64,000 bases of DNA from Stutzerimonas stutzeri (GCF_019090095.1 NZ_JAGQFP010000001.1:1488001-1552000), one strand, 5' to 3'; positions 28,223-39,612 are shown, numbered from the stretch's first letter. The notes: generated by a model not told the origin, from the letters alone. Numbers and translations: made by a program.

Positions 28223-29086
28223 ATGACCTACCCGAAGATTCATGCGCAGAAGCAAGACCGCCTACCCGGCCTGGAACGCGAAATGGACCCGCCGGCCGAA
28301 TTCATTCGCGACGATTACAAGGGCAGCGGCAAGCTGGCCGGCATGGTGGCGCTGGTCAGCGGCGGCGACAGCGGCATCGGCCGCGCAGCAGCGCTGCACT
28401 TCGCGCGCGAGGGCGCCGACGTGGCGATCCTCTATTTCGACGAGCACGAGGATGCAGAAGACGCCAAGCAGTTGATCGAAGCCGAGGGCCGGCGCTGCCT
28501 GTCGCTGGCCGGCGACATCCGCGACAGCGGTTTCTGCAATGACGCGGTGGCCAAGACGCTGGAAGCATTCGGCCGCCTGGACGTGCTAATCAACAACGCC
28601 GGGCGCCAGGAAGTCCAGACCCGGCTGGAAGACATCACCGATGAACAGTGGGAAAAGACCTTCGCCACCAACATCCACGGCTACTTCTACCTGACCCGTG
28701 CCGCCCTGCCCCACCTGAAAGCCGGTGCCTCGATCATCAACACCACCTCGATCAACTCATTCATCGGCCACCCCATGCTGGTCGACTACACCGCGACCAA
28801 GGGCGCCATCGACGGCTTTACCCGCGCCCTGTCGCAACAGCTGATCGAGCGCGATATCCGCGTCAATCAGATCGCCCCCGGACCGATCTGGACCCCGCTG
28901 CAACCGGCGACCCTGGGCAAGCACGATCCGCAGATGCTCGAGGACTTCGGCAGCCAGATGCCCATGGGCCGATGCGGCCAGCCGTCCGAGCTGGGTCCGG
29001 CCTACGTTTACCTCGCCTGCAAGGACTCGTCCTACGTCAGCGGCCAGACCATCCACATCAACGGCGGCAAGGTGGTGAACGGTTAA
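28223..29086 (+). CDS. SDR family oxidoreductase (YghA/YhdF-like)
   Basis: I choose the ATG at 28223 because GGAG precedes it by 5 bases (287 residues). It is a classical-type short-chain dehydrogenase with an N-terminal extension: nucleotide-binding SGGDSGIGRAAALHF, NNAGRQEVQ, catalytic Ser and Tyr-x-x-x-Lys in NTTSINSFIGHPMLVDYTATKG, and C-terminal IHINGGKVVNG. The extension and overall pattern resemble YghA and the general-stress protein YhdF. Substrate unknown. It stands upstream of a YflT-like gene on the same strand, which supports a stress role. Confidence 0.9.
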   Translation: MTYPKIHAQKQDRLPGLEREMDPPAEFIRDDYKGSGKLAGMVALVSGGDSGIGRAAALHFAREGADVAILYFDEHEDAEDAKQLIEAEGRRCLSLAGDIRDSGFCNDAVAKTLEAFGRLDVLINNAGRQEVQTRLEDITDEQWEKTFATNIHGYFYLTRAALPHLKAGASIINTTSINSFIGHPMLVDYTATKGAIDGFTRALSQQLIERDIRVNQIAPGPIWTPLQPATLGKHDPQMLEDFGSQMPMGRCGQPSELGPAYVYLACKDSSYVSGQTIHINGGKVVNG

Positions 29087-29270
29087 CGCATGGCGCTGGG
29101 CCCGCGCGATCCGTGCGCCCAGAGCGTCGACGCATCAGGTAACGCGACCGGCGGGAACCATTCACCCACCGCCTTCGCCCAACCCTCCAGGACGGCGTGC
29201 CCGGCTGCAGCGGCCGGGGCGCCGCCCTCTATATCAACCGCAGCCCGCCTGCGCATCGAGAGGTGACGTC

Positions 29271-29867
29271 ATGCCCCAGATTCTCATCGCGGCCTTCGAC
29301 CGCTACGCCGAAGCCGAGCAGGTCAAACGTGAACTGCTCAGCCAGGGCGTGAGCAGTGATGCCATTCAGCTTTCCGCTTCTCTCAATCCGCAGGCGGTCG
29401 ACAGCAGCCGTGTGGAGGTGGTCGGCGAGGAGCCAGACCCTGACGCCACCGTGGCGGAAAAAATCGGCAGTTTCTTCAGCAAGGTGTTCGGCGACGACGC
29501 CAGCCAGCACGCCGGCCGTTACCCCGAAGCCGCCCGCCGCGGTTCCACCGTGGTAACGGTCACGCTCGACGATGACAGCCAGGTGTCGCTGGTCGAGCAG
29601 TTGATGGAGCGAAACGGCGCCATCGATATCGACGAACGCAGCGCCAGCTGGGGCGACGACGATGCGACGCCAGTGACGGCCAGTACCGAAACCCTGACCA
29701 CCGGCTACCCCGACGCCACCTCGATCAGTGAAGACGCCCGCAAGCTCGACGGCTCGGCATCTCCCGACCGCGGCGCCGACGAGGGAACGATCCCCGGTCG
29801 TGCCGCCAACGACAAGGCCGGACGGCGCGACAACACGGCCGGACGGGTGCGCATCATCCCGCGCTGA
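29271..29867 (+). CDS. YflT-like general stress protein (hypothetical)
   Basis: A 198-residue soluble protein. The first 120 residues are a ferredoxin-like module (MPQILIAAFDRYAEAEQVKREL, RGSTVVTVTLDDDSQVSLVEQLM) similar to the domain of Gram-positive general-stress protein YflT. The C-terminal 80 residues are rich in Asp, Thr, Ala and Gly and end with RDNTAGRVRIIPR, so are probably disordered. It lies 184 bp after the SDR gene on the same strand. Function is unknown. Confidence 0.7.
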   Translation: MPQILIAAFDRYAEAEQVKRELLSQGVSSDAIQLSASLNPQAVDSSRVEVVGEEPDPDATVAEKIGSFFSKVFGDDASQHAGRYPEAARRGSTVVTVTLDDDSQVSLVEQLMERNGAIDIDERSASWGDDDATPVTASTETLTTGYPDATSISEDARKLDGSASPDRGADEGTIPGRAANDKAGRRDNTAGRVRIIPR

Positions 29868-29888
29868 CGTCGCCTCCGCCTGCCGCCC

Positions 29889-30614
29889 TCAACCCAAGCG
29901 ATGCTGCATCGCCAGGGTATTGGCCGTCGCCGCACCGCTGGCCGTGTTGTCGAAGATGCACCAGACGGGCGTCTGCGCCGACTCGCCCGCCAGGCGCTCG
30001 GCGAGCCGATCCAGCCACTCGTCGGCGTAGGAGGAGTAGTAGATTCGCGGAGAGCCGTGCAAGCGAAAATAGCGAAGCCCGGCCCAACCGCCCGGCTGAG
30101 CCGCCTCGGAAAAAGGAGCGGGGTCGGCCGCGACCCGGGCGATGCGCGCCTGCTGCAACAGCGGCTCGGCCGCCAGCCAGCTCGGGTGCCGGGGTTCGAT
30201 GGCGACCGCGCCCGTATAGCGCGTGCGCAACGCCTCGATGAAGCCAGCGGCGCTGGCCGGATCGTAGGCCAGCGACGGCGGCAGCTGCACCAGCAGGCAC
30301 CCGAGCTTGTCACCGAGATGGCCGCATTCGTGCAGAAAGCGATCGAGCAACCCTTCGCAGTCGATCAATCGCCGCTCGTGGGTGATCTCTTTCGGCACCT
30401 TCACGCAAAAGCGAAACGCATCCGGCACGCTTTCCGCCCACCGGGCGTAGGTGGTGGGGCGATGCGGGCGGTAGAAGGATGTGTTGATTTCAACCGCGGG
30501 CAAGCGCGCCGCATAACGTTGCAGATGCGTCCCAACCGACGGAAACGCCGGCCATTGATCGCGCGGAAGACTCCACCCCGCCGTCCCCATTAACACCGAG
30601 CTACCGCGCTTCAT
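29889..30614 (-). CDS. DUF72 domain-containing protein
   Basis: I use the ATG at 30614 (241 residues, MKRGSSVLMGTAGWSLPRDQ); earlier starts would add an unrelated extension. DUF72 signatures are clear: TAGWS, EINTSFYRPHRPTTYARWAE, RFCVKVPKEITHE, LGCLLVQLPPSLAYD, AIEPRHPSW and FRLHGSP. The family is a TIM-barrel of unknown activity. A second, more divergent member is encoded at 54764-55639. It is convergent with the YflT-like gene and divergent from the SUV3-like helicase. Confidence 0.9.
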   Translation of the reverse strand: MKRGSSVLMGTAGWSLPRDQWPAFPSVGTHLQRYAARLPAVEINTSFYRPHRPTTYARWAESVPDAFRFCVKVPKEITHERRLIDCEGLLDRFLHECGHLGDKLGCLLVQLPPSLAYDPASAAGFIEALRTRYTGAVAIEPRHPSWLAAEPLLQQARIARVAADPAPFSEAAQPGGWAGLRYFRLHGSPRIYYSSYADEWLDRLAERLAGESAQTPVWCIFDNTASGAATANTLAMQHRLG

Positions 30615-30787
30615 ACCCGCCCCCATCGACCTTTCTGTACAGATGGACCCTGGCATCCAGGTATATGATCCTCGGCCTCGCGCCGCGCGCTCGCCTGTGC
30701 CCGACGCATGGCATCTCTGCGTGCCGCTCGTATTGCGCGGCCCGATTGTCCAAACTCGCAGCACACCTGATCAGAGAGGCGTCGATC

Positions 30788-33223
30788 ATGCGCAAGGCCG
30801 AAGCCAAGCACCGCCAGTCCCACAAGCTCGAACGACTTCAGCGATTCCTCGACTGGACCACCGAGCGCTATCCCGACTTCGCGCCCAAGAAGAATCACCA
30901 GGAAAAATGGTTCAGCACCTACCTTGGCCATCAGCCGCCGGAGATCGGCCGCGCGGCGCGCCTGTTCTGGCTCGGGCTCGATGAGGCAACCGTCGAGGCG
31001 AACCTTGAAAACGCCGACTCGACCCGATTGATTGGCCGGCTGCTGAACCGGGACGTGAACGACTTCAGTTGCACGGTGGATGTCTTCGGCATCGAAAAAA
31101 CGCTGGATTGCGGCCCGGTGCAGAACCTGCTCGAGCCGGAATTCGCACTGCGCATCGATGACAGCCGCTCGCCCGATGAGTTTGAGCGCAACGTCTGCGC
31201 CGCGGTGCAGACGCTGGTCCGGGATCGCCTGCACGTGCTGGAAAAGCCGTTCGCAAGCTTAAGCGATGAACAGAAAGCGCAGTGCCTGGAGCGCCTGCCC
31301 GTGCGGCTTGCACGCCTCGACGACTTCGCCGCGCGCGCCGTCGATATCGTCAACGAGGTCAAGCACGAGCTGCGTTATGTGGTCGAACTGCGCCACGGCG
31401 AATTGGCGCTGGACATGCAGCGGCGCATCCCGGGCGGCCAGGGCCATGTGCTCAGCGATCAGGAAGTCGCCGCACTCAAGGATGAAGACCGCCAGGCCAT
31501 GAACGCCAAGTTCGAGATGATGATCGAGGAAGCCCAGGATTTCGACCTGCAGCTGCTCGGTGAGAAGCGTCTGACCGAAGTGTTCATGATGGAGCCCAAA
31601 AAGCTGCGCCGGACCATCCGCTTCGCCCGCGAGGACAATCGGGAGAAGATGGCCTTCGCCGTGCTGCTGGAAAACAACCCGCGCTTCGTCCATTACCACA
31701 AGCTCTACGCGGCCAGGCGCATCACCCGCACCTGGACCGCCCTGCTCGGCCCGACCAACAGCGGCAAGACCTACCAGGCGATCCAGGCCATGACCGGCGT
31801 GACCCACGCCATCTACCTCTCGCCGCTGCGGCTGATGGCGCTGGAGAACCAGGAGCGCATCGAGTCCCTGGGCGTGCCCTGCTCGCTGGTCACCGGCGAG
31901 GAAGAGATCATCCGCGAAGGCGCCACCCACTATTGCTGCACCGTCGAGGAATTCGCGCGCTTTCGGCACGAGTCCTGGGACGTGGTGGTGATCGACGAAG
32001 TGCAGATGATGGCCGACTCGCAACGCGGCTGGGCCTGGGTCGATGCGCTGGTCAGTGCCTATACCCAGGACCTGATCATGACCGGCCCGGAGCTGATCCA
32101 GCCGTCGCTGAAAACCCTGTGTGACCTCTGCGAAGACCAGTTGGTGATCACGCGCACCAAACGACTGTCGCCGGTGGATGTGGCGCGCCGCGCAACCACG
32201 CTCAAGCAGCTGGACGCCGGCTCGATGCTGGTCGCCTTCAGCCGCAAGACGGTGCTGGAACTCAAGGCGATGCTGGAGATGACCGGCAAGAGCGTCTCGG
32301 TGGTCTACGGCGCGTTATCGCCGGAAGTCCGCCGCGAGCAGGCACGTCGCTTCCGCGAGGGTGAGGCCGAGCTCATGGTTGCTACCGACGCCGTGGGCAT
32401 GGGTCTCAACCTGCCAGCGCATACCCTGTGCTTCTACACCGACGAGAAGTACGACGGCATCCAGAATCGCCAGCTCAAGGTGCAGGAGGTCAAGCAGATC
32501 GGCGGCCGCGCCGGGCGCTTCGGCCATCACGACAGCGGCCTGATCACGGCGCTCGACGGCCAGACGCTGCAGTCGATCAAGCGCTTGTTCTACAGCGCGG
32601 ATCTGCCGGTTGACCTGTCGCAATTCCAGGTGCGGCCGTCCATCGAGCACCTGCAGGCGATCTCCGAGCTGATGAACGAGCCGAGCCTGCTGCGGGCCTG
32701 GCTGACCTTCAACCGCAACATCAACTACGGCGACGAATTCATTTCGATCCTGCCCGACGAACTGGCCGAGTGGATCAAGCTGATCGACGATCCGACCATC
32801 GACCTGCCGTTGCGCTGGATCTTCGCCTGCACGCCGATCCGCGGCGGCCTCGACAGCCCAGCCAGCCACCACGCCCAGCAATGGTTGAAAAAGGTCGCGC
32901 AGGACAAGGAGATCCCCCTGCCGCGGCTGATCATCGATGCCGACCTCGCCACCCTGGAGAGTTCGCTGCACGTCATCGAAACCTACTTGCACCTGGCGCG
33001 CACGCTGCCGGCCCATTTCCCGGCGCTGGAACAGGCCGAAGAGCACCGCAGCCTACTCAACGGCGCCATCACCCGCGAGCTGTCACGCCAGCGCAAGCCG
33101 CGCAGTTCGGATCGGCGCAAGCTCTCGGGCGGCAACCGTCAATGCCAGAAATGCGGCAGGGCCATGCCCATCGCCGGCCGCCAGTTCAGACTGTGCCAGG
33201 GCTGCTTCAACGCCAAGCGGTAA
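30788..33223 (+). CDS. SUV3-like DEAD/H-box RNA helicase with C-terminal zinc ribbon
   Basis: The ATG at 30788 has GAGAGG upstream and gives 811 residues. A long N-terminal helical region precedes the helicase core, whose Walker A motif is GPTNSGKTYQ at about 321. Motif II is VVIDEVQMMADS at about 403, where human SUV3 has DEIQMI, and motif VI is QIGGRAGRFG at about 570. The last 40 residues hold CQKC and CQGC, a Cys4 zinc knuckle. SUV3 is the mitochondrial RNA-degradation helicase. The bacterial members are little studied; a role in RNA turnover is inferred. A REP array follows the gene. Confidence 0.9.
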   Translation: MRKAEAKHRQSHKLERLQRFLDWTTERYPDFAPKKNHQEKWFSTYLGHQPPEIGRAARLFWLGLDEATVEANLENADSTRLIGRLLNRDVNDFSCTVDVFGIEKTLDCGPVQNLLEPEFALRIDDSRSPDEFERNVCAAVQTLVRDRLHVLEKPFASLSDEQKAQCLERLPVRLARLDDFAARAVDIVNEVKHELRYVVELRHGELALDMQRRIPGGQGHVLSDQEVAALKDEDRQAMNAKFEMMIEEAQDFDLQLLGEKRLTEVFMMEPKKLRRTIRFAREDNREKMAFAVLLENNPRFVHYHKLYAARRITRTWTALLGPTNSGKTYQAIQAMTGVTHAIYLSPLRLMALENQERIESLGVPCSLVTGEEEIIREGATHYCCTVEEFARFRHESWDVVVIDEVQMMADSQRGWAWVDALVSAYTQDLIMTGPELIQPSLKTLCDLCEDQLVITRTKRLSPVDVARRATTLKQLDAGSMLVAFSRKTVLELKAMLEMTGKSVSVVYGALSPEVRREQARRFREGEAELMVATDAVGMGLNLPAHTLCFYTDEKYDGIQNRQLKVQEVKQIGGRAGRFGHHDSGLITALDGQTLQSIKRLFYSADLPVDLSQFQVRPSIEHLQAISELMNEPSLLRAWLTFNRNINYGDEFISILPDELAEWIKLIDDPTIDLPLRWIFACTPIRGGLDSPASHHAQQWLKKVAQDKEIPLPRLIIDADLATLESSLHVIETYLHLARTLPAHFPALEQAEEHRSLLNGAITRELSRQRKPRSSDRRKLSGGNRQCQKCGRAMPIAGRQFRLCQGCFNAKR

Positions 33224-33286
33224 CGTGCCTGCCGCAGCCCCCGCCGCGGCCACCACACACAACGGGACCGCCCCCACAATCGCGCA

Positions 33287-34176
33287 TGTAGGAGCCGGCT
33301 CTGCCTGCGACCGCGTGGCCCTGACCAAGACCGGCGCAAAGATTCGCACCCTCCGGTCGCGGGCAGAGCCCGCTCCTACAGGTCCGTGCTCCACGAAACA
33401 CCCCGCTTTGTGTAGGAGCAGGCTCTGCCTGCGACCAAGCGCCCATGACCGACACCGACGCATAGATCCGCACCCACCCGTCGCGGGCAGAGCCCGGTCC
33501 TACAGGGTCGTGCTCCACGAAACACCTCGCTTTGTGTAGGAGCAGGCTCTGCCTGCGACCCAGCGCCCAGACCGACACCGGCGCATAGCTCCGCACCCTC
33601 CGGTCGCGGGCAGAGCCCGCTCCTACAGGGTCGTACTCCACGAAACACCTCGCTGTGTGTAGGAGCAGGCTCTGCCTGCGACCCAGCGCCCAGACCAACA
33701 CCGGCGCATAGCTCCGCACCCAGGTGGTCGCGGGCAGAGCCCGCTCCTACAGGACTGTGCTCCACGAAGCGCCCCGCTTTGTGTAGAAGCAGGCTCTGCC
33801 TGCGACCGCGTGGCCCAGACCGACACCGGCGCATAGACCGCACCCTCCGGTCGCGGGCAGAGCCCGCTCCTACAGGGTCGTGCTCCACGAAACACCCCGC
33901 TTCGTGTCGGAGCAGGTTCTGCCTGCGATCAAGCGCCCAGACCAACACCGGCGCATAGATCCGCACCCTCCGGTCGCGGGCAGAGCCCGCTCCTACAGGT
34001 CCGTGCTCTACGAAACACCTCGCTGTGTGTCGGAGCAAGCTCTGCCTGCGATCAAGCGCCCAGACCGACACCGGCGCATAGATCCGCACCCTCCGGTCGC
34101 GAGCAGAGCCCGCTCCTACAGGGTCGTGCTCCACGAAACACCTCGCTGTGTGTAGGAGCAGGCTCTGCCTGCGACC
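33287..34176. repeat. tandem REP-pair array, 8 units of 123-124 bp
   Basis: TGTAGGAGCAGGCTCTGCCTGCGA-type elements begin near 33287, 33411, 33535, 33658, 33782, 33905, 34028 and 34151. Each is followed about 55 bp later by its inverted partner containing GCGGGCAGAGCCCGCTCC. Hairpins GCAGG-CTCTG-CCTGC and GCGGGC-AGA-GCCCGC are clear. The core is the standard Pseudomonas REP sequence. Units vary by single bases; ORFs within are artefacts. The array lies between the SUV3-like helicase and the DUF1810 gene. Confidence 0.93.
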
Positions 34177-34297
34177 ATGCGCCTATGAACGACACCGGCG
34201 TATCGACCGCAACCATTCGGCGAATCGGACAGACTGCGATGGATCGACCGCCTGCGCAGGGCCTCTAGATGTTCGACAGCCATTGATGGAGCAGGCC

Positions 34298-34723
34298 ATG
34301 AGCGATCCGCACAATCTGCAGCGATTCGTCGATGCACAGCGATCCGTTTACGAACGCGCACTGGCGGAACTGCAAGCCGGCCGCAAACAGAGCCACTGGA
34401 TGTGGTTCATCTTTCCGCAGATTGCGGGCCTCGGCCACAGCGACATGGCACGGCGCTACGCCATCAGTGACGCTGATGAAGCGGCCGCCTACCTGCAGCA
34501 TCCGCTGCTCGGACCGCGCCTGGAAGCCTGTGCCGAAGCGTTGCTCGACCACGCGGAACGTCCGGCGCGACAGATTCTCGGCTCGCCTGACGATATGAAG
34601 CTGCGATCGAGCATGACCCTGTTTGCCAGCGTCGCACCCGAGCGCACCCTGTTCCAGGCGGTGCTGGATGCTTTTTACGCGGCTGAACCCGATCCGGCGA
34701 CGCTGTCGCGTCTGCGGCGTTAA
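34298..34723 (+). CDS. DUF1810 domain-containing protein
   Basis: I choose the ATG at 34298 (GGAG six bases upstream; 141 residues, MSDPHNLQRFVDAQRSVYER). An ATG at 34286 is an alternative. The family signature AELQAGRKQSHWMWFIFPQI, MARRYAISDADEAAAYLQHP and SPDDMKLRSSMTLFA are clear. DUF1810 is an all-helical domain of unknown function found widely as a single-gene unit. The gene is isolated between a REP array and a long gap. Confidence 0.92.
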   Translation: MSDPHNLQRFVDAQRSVYERALAELQAGRKQSHWMWFIFPQIAGLGHSDMARRYAISDADEAAAYLQHPLLGPRLEACAEALLDHAERPARQILGSPDDMKLRSSMTLFASVAPERTLFQAVLDAFYAAEPDPATLSRLRR

Positions 34724-35259
34724 GCCGGCGCGGCCCCTGGCCTGTCGATCGCGCGGGTTTCGACAGGGCGCTTCAGCTCGGCCGACACGAGCGGAGAGCG
34801 GTACGCACACCGCTCGATGGGTGCACTGAAAGCAACGGGCCGGCCGAGCAGGCTTCGCCCGGATCCTGAGCCGGCCTCAGCCCCCTCGAAACCATCCCGC
34901 CGAAGCGCTCGGCGCCGCGCAAACCAAGCGCCATTGATCGGCTACGCCGCGTCTCGATAGACCGCCATCTCAACCAGCTGCTCGCTCACTCAGCACAGTC
35001 AGCCCGGTCGTGCCCACCTCAACCAGCCCGTGCCCGACACCGACGCACCGCTCGCAGCCTAGGCACACCGATCGCGTTGCCAGCCAAAAAACCGCCGCAC
35101 GCACGCGGACAGGCGGCTTTTCGTCAGCTTCCCGTCATAATGTTCAAAATTTTACTTTGACAGCGCTTGCTTTTGACCTTAAGTTTTCGCTTCCGAACAT
35201 TTCCGAACCATCGCAGTATTCGGAATATAACAACAACAGTTTCAGAAGAGGTTCTGCGC
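34724..35259. other. intergenic region upstream of glpF
   Basis: A 536-bp stretch with no gene. At 35086-35122 an A-rich/CCGCC...GGCGG/TTTT hairpin looks like a bidirectional terminator. The last 130 bp are AT-rich and hold the glpF promoter, with TTGACA at 35157-35162 and GlpR-like half sites. The first 360 bp show nothing I can name. Confidence 0.6.
35140..35200 (+). promoter_or_regulatory. candidate GlpR operator half sites upstream of glpF
   Basis: ATGTTCA (35140-35146) and CGAACAT (35194-35200) are opposite-orientation copies of the half site in the E. coli GlpR consensus (ATGTTCG...CGAACAT). They flank a TTGACA -35-like box. Similar half sites lie before glpR and glpD in this window. 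Confidence 0.45.
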
Positions 35260-36138
35260 ATGAGTAATCCGCCCACCCCGACGCTACGGGGCCAATGCAT
35301 TGCCGAATTCCTCGGCACCGCGTTGCTGATCTTTTTCGGCACCGGTTGCGTAGCCGCGATGAAGCTCGGCGGCGCTGAGCTAGGTCTTTGGGAAATAAGC
35401 ATAATCTGGGGCGTAGGGGTCAGCATGGGGGTCTACCTCGCCGCGGGCGTGTCCGGCGCTCACCTGAACCCAGCCGTGTCGATCGCGCTCTGGCTGTTTG
35501 GCACCTTCGAGCGCCACAAGGTGCCCGCCTACATCCTCGCCCAGACCGCTGGCGCGTTCTGCGCGGCTGCGTTGGTTTACGGTCTTTACAGCAGTCTGTT
35601 TTTCGATTTCGAACAAGCGCAGCACATGACCCGCGGCAGCGTCGCCAGTCTTGAGCTGGCCTCGGTATTTTCCACCTATCCACACGCCTCCTTATCGGTT
35701 GCTCAGGCATTCGTGGTGGAAGTGGTGATCACCGCGATCCTGCTGGGGATGATCATGGCCTTGACCGATGACGGTAACGGCCTGCCCCGCGGCCCGCTGG
35801 CGCCCTTGCTGATTGGCCTGCTGATTGCCGTGATCGGCGGCGCGATGGGACCTCTGACCGGCTTCGCGATGAACCCGGCGCGCGATTTCGGACCGAAACT
35901 GATGACCTACCTGGCCGGCTGGGGTGACGTCGCATTCACTGGCGGACGGGACATTCCATATGTACTGGTCCCGCTGATCGCACCGGTGCTGGGCGCCTGC
36001 ATTGGCGCTGCCGGCTACAAGGCGTTGATCTGCCGCCATCTGCCCAGCCTGGGCGGCGGTGCCTGTGCAGCCCCAGAGAGCAAGTCCGAAACCAGCCGCT
36101 TTACCCAACAGGATGTAACCGCCCACGAAGCACGTTGA
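35260..36138 (+). CDS. glpF: glycerol uptake facilitator (aquaglyceroporin)
   Basis: A 292-residue MIP-family channel with six helices and the two pore motifs: HLNPAVS (Asn70) and MNPARDFGP (Asn205). The Asp after the second NPAR marks an aquaglyceroporin rather than a water-only aquaporin. The N terminus has GQCIAEFLGTALLIFFG, typical of the family. The ATG at 35260 follows an AAGAGG site. Glycerol enters by facilitated diffusion and is trapped by glpK, 123 bp downstream. AT-rich DNA with GlpR half sites lies upstream. Confidence 0.97.
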   Translation: MSNPPTPTLRGQCIAEFLGTALLIFFGTGCVAAMKLGGAELGLWEISIIWGVGVSMGVYLAAGVSGAHLNPAVSIALWLFGTFERHKVPAYILAQTAGAFCAAALVYGLYSSLFFDFEQAQHMTRGSVASLELASVFSTYPHASLSVAQAFVVEVVITAILLGMIMALTDDGNGLPRGPLAPLLIGLLIAVIGGAMGPLTGFAMNPARDFGPKLMTYLAGWGDVAFTGGRDIPYVLVPLIAPVLGACIGAAGYKALICRHLPSLGGGACAAPESKSETSRFTQQDVTAHEAR

Positions 36139-36183
36139 ACAAGCGATGACGCCAGCACGCGGGGTACGCATGCATCGGTTTGA

Positions 36184-37773
<1,590 letters not shown>

Positions 37774-37800
37774 CCCGGACATCCAAGCGAGCTACACATC

Positions 37801-37833
37801 GCGCCCGGCCCGGCTCCCAACCGCGCCGGGCGC
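37801..37833. terminator. GC-rich hairpin between glpK and glpR
   Basis: GCGCCCGGC (37801-37809) pairs with GCCGGGCGC (37825-37833), a 9-bp stem. There is no T-tract on the + strand, so it may be a weak terminator or an RNA stabiliser. Confidence 0.45.
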
Positions 37834-37846
37834 GCCTATTCGCAAA

Positions 37847-37853
37847 CGAACAA
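37847..37853 (+). promoter_or_regulatory. candidate GlpR half site upstream of glpR
   Basis: CGAACAA, close to the GlpR half site CGAACAT, lies in an AT-rich stretch 63 bp before the glpR start. It may allow autoregulation. Confidence 0.35.
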
Positions 37854-37915
37854 TTCTTTAATCAAAGCCCAGACTGCGGCATCCTTCGCGGCATATCGAT
37901 AAGAAGGAAGCCTCC

Positions 37916-38674
37916 ATGAGTCTGGCCCCACGACAGCAGAGCATTCTCGAACTGGTGCGCGAGCGCGGCTACGTCAGCATCGAAGAGCTGGCACAACAGT
38001 TTGCGGTGACGCCCCAGACCATCCGCCGTGATATCAATCAGCTCGGTGAAGCGGGTCTGTTGCGCCGCTACCACGGCGGCGCCGCCCATGACTCCAGCGT
38101 GCAGAACACCGCCTACACCCAACGCGCCCGCCAGATGCGTGACGAGAAACGCCGCATCGCCGACGCCATGGCCGCGCACATTCCCGATCAGGCGTCGCTG
38201 TTCATCAACATCGGCACCACCACTGAAGCCATCGCCCACGCGCTGCTCAGCCATCGTGACCTCAAGGTGATCACCAACAACCTGCACGTGGCGAGCATTC
38301 TCAGTCCCAAGGAAGATTTCGATGTCCTGATCGCCGGCGGCAACGTGCGCAGTGACGGCGGCGTGGTCGGCCAGGCGACGGCCGATTTCATCAGTCAATT
38401 CAAGGTCGATTACGCGCTGATCGGCATCAGTGGCATAGACGAAGACGGCACGCTCCTGGACTTCGACTATCAGGAAGTCAGGGTATCGCAAGCCATCATC
38501 CACAATGCGCGCCAGGTCTTCCTCGCGGCGGATTCGAGCAAGTTCGGCCGCAACGCGATGACCCGCCTCGGCTCGCTCGAGCAGATCGATATGCTCTTTA
38601 CCGAAGCGCAGCCGCCGGAGACCTTTATGGAGTTGCTGGCGCGGCACAACGTGAAGTTGGAAGTCACAGACTGA
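37916..38674 (+). CDS. glpR: glycerol regulon repressor, DeoR family
   Basis: A 252-residue DeoR-type repressor. The N-terminal winged helix holds [20 protein letters not shown] and LRRYHGGA. The C-terminal sugar-phosphate-binding domain includes [34 protein letters not shown] and [13 protein letters not shown]. It is expected to bind glycerol-3-phosphate and release glp operators. It lies between glpK and glpD, the standard order in pseudomonads. The ATG at 37916 has AAGGAAGCC upstream. Confidence 0.95.
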   Translation: MSLAPRQQSILELVRERGYVSIEELAQQFAVTPQTIRRDINQLGEAGLLRRYHGGAAHDSSVQNTAYTQRARQMRDEKRRIADAMAAHIPDQASLFINIGTTTEAIAHALLSHRDLKVITNNLHVASILSPKEDFDVLIAGGNVRSDGGVVGQATADFISQFKVDYALIGISGIDEDGTLLDFDYQEVRVSQAIIHNARQVFLAADSSKFGRNAMTRLGSLEQIDMLFTEAQPPETFMELLARHNVKLEVTD

Positions 38675-38730
38675 TTACGTCACCGGCCCAAACGGGCCGC
38701 CGCGCGTGCCCCACATCCGTGCGGCGGCCC

Positions 38731-39447
38731 TTGTACGATGGAATCGCCGCAGGCGCTTCCGTCAGCTGCCTCGACTCGAGCATGCCCCCAACCAACACCT
38801 CAACCGCGCCAGCCTTTGCCTTGTCGGAATACGCCTGCGGCTACTCCAACCTACCCGGCCGAACACCCATACGGGCTTTTGTAGGATGGAATCGCCGCGG
38901 GCGCTTCCGTCAGCTGCCTCGACTCGAGCATGCCCCCAACCAACACCGCAACCGCGCCAGCCTTTGCCTTGTCGGAATACGCCTGCGGCTATTCCAACCT
39001 ACCCGGCCGAACACCCGTAGGGGGCCTTTGTAGGATGGAATCGCCGCGGGCGCTTCCGTCAGCTGCCTCGACTCGAGCATGCCCCCAACCAACACCGCAA
39101 CCGCGCCAGCCTTTGCCTGTCGGAATACGCCTGCGGCTACTCCAACCTACCCGGCCGAACACCCATACGGGGCTTTTGTAGGATGGAATCGCCGCAGGCG
39201 CTTCCGTCAGCTGCCTCGACTCGAGCATGCCCCCAACCAATACCGCAACCGCGCCAGCCTTTGCCTTGTCGGAATACGCCTGCGGCTATTTCAACCTACC
39301 CGGCCGAACACCCGTAGGGGGCCTTTGTAGGATGGAATCGCCGCAGGCGCTTCCGTCAGCAGCCTCGACTCGAGCATGCCCCAACCAACAGCGCAACCGC
39401 GCCGGCCTTTCTTATGTCGGAATACGCCTGCGGCTATTTCAACCTAC
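38731..39447. repeat. tandem REP-pair array, 5 units of 148-149 bp
   Basis: GATGGAATCGCCGC occurs at about 38737, 38885, 39034, 39182 and 39331. Each unit starts GTAGGATGGAATCGCCGCAGG and ends with its inverted counterpart CCTGCGGCTATTCCAACCTAC. The middle is conserved (CTGCCTCGACTCGAGCATGCC). This family is different from those of the other two arrays in the window. It fills the gap between glpR and glpD. Frames inside are artefacts. Confidence 0.92.
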
Positions 39448-39568
39448 CCTGCCTTGCCGCAACCGCTCAAGCCTCAGCACCAATAGATAGCTCATATCCT
39501 TTCGATTATTTTCTTTTGATATAAAAAATGAACATAGCCTGTGGAGGAAAGTTCTTTTATGAGCTAGG

Positions 39569-39598
39569 ATGTTCACATTCGAAAATAAATGTTCGTTC
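39569..39598 (+). promoter_or_regulatory. candidate GlpR operator upstream of glpD
   Basis: Within an AT-rich 165-bp leader, ATGTTCACATTCGAAAAT is followed by AATGTTCG; the second is an exact GlpR half site and the first a partial one. They lie 15-44 bp before the glpD start, where binding would block initiation. Confidence 0.5.
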
Positions 39599-39612
39599 TT
39601 GAGGAGAATTTC

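Noticed and set aside
33376..34134. 252-residue minus-strand frame in the second REP array
   Set aside because: Repetitive GSARDRRV-type translation of REPs; no start site.
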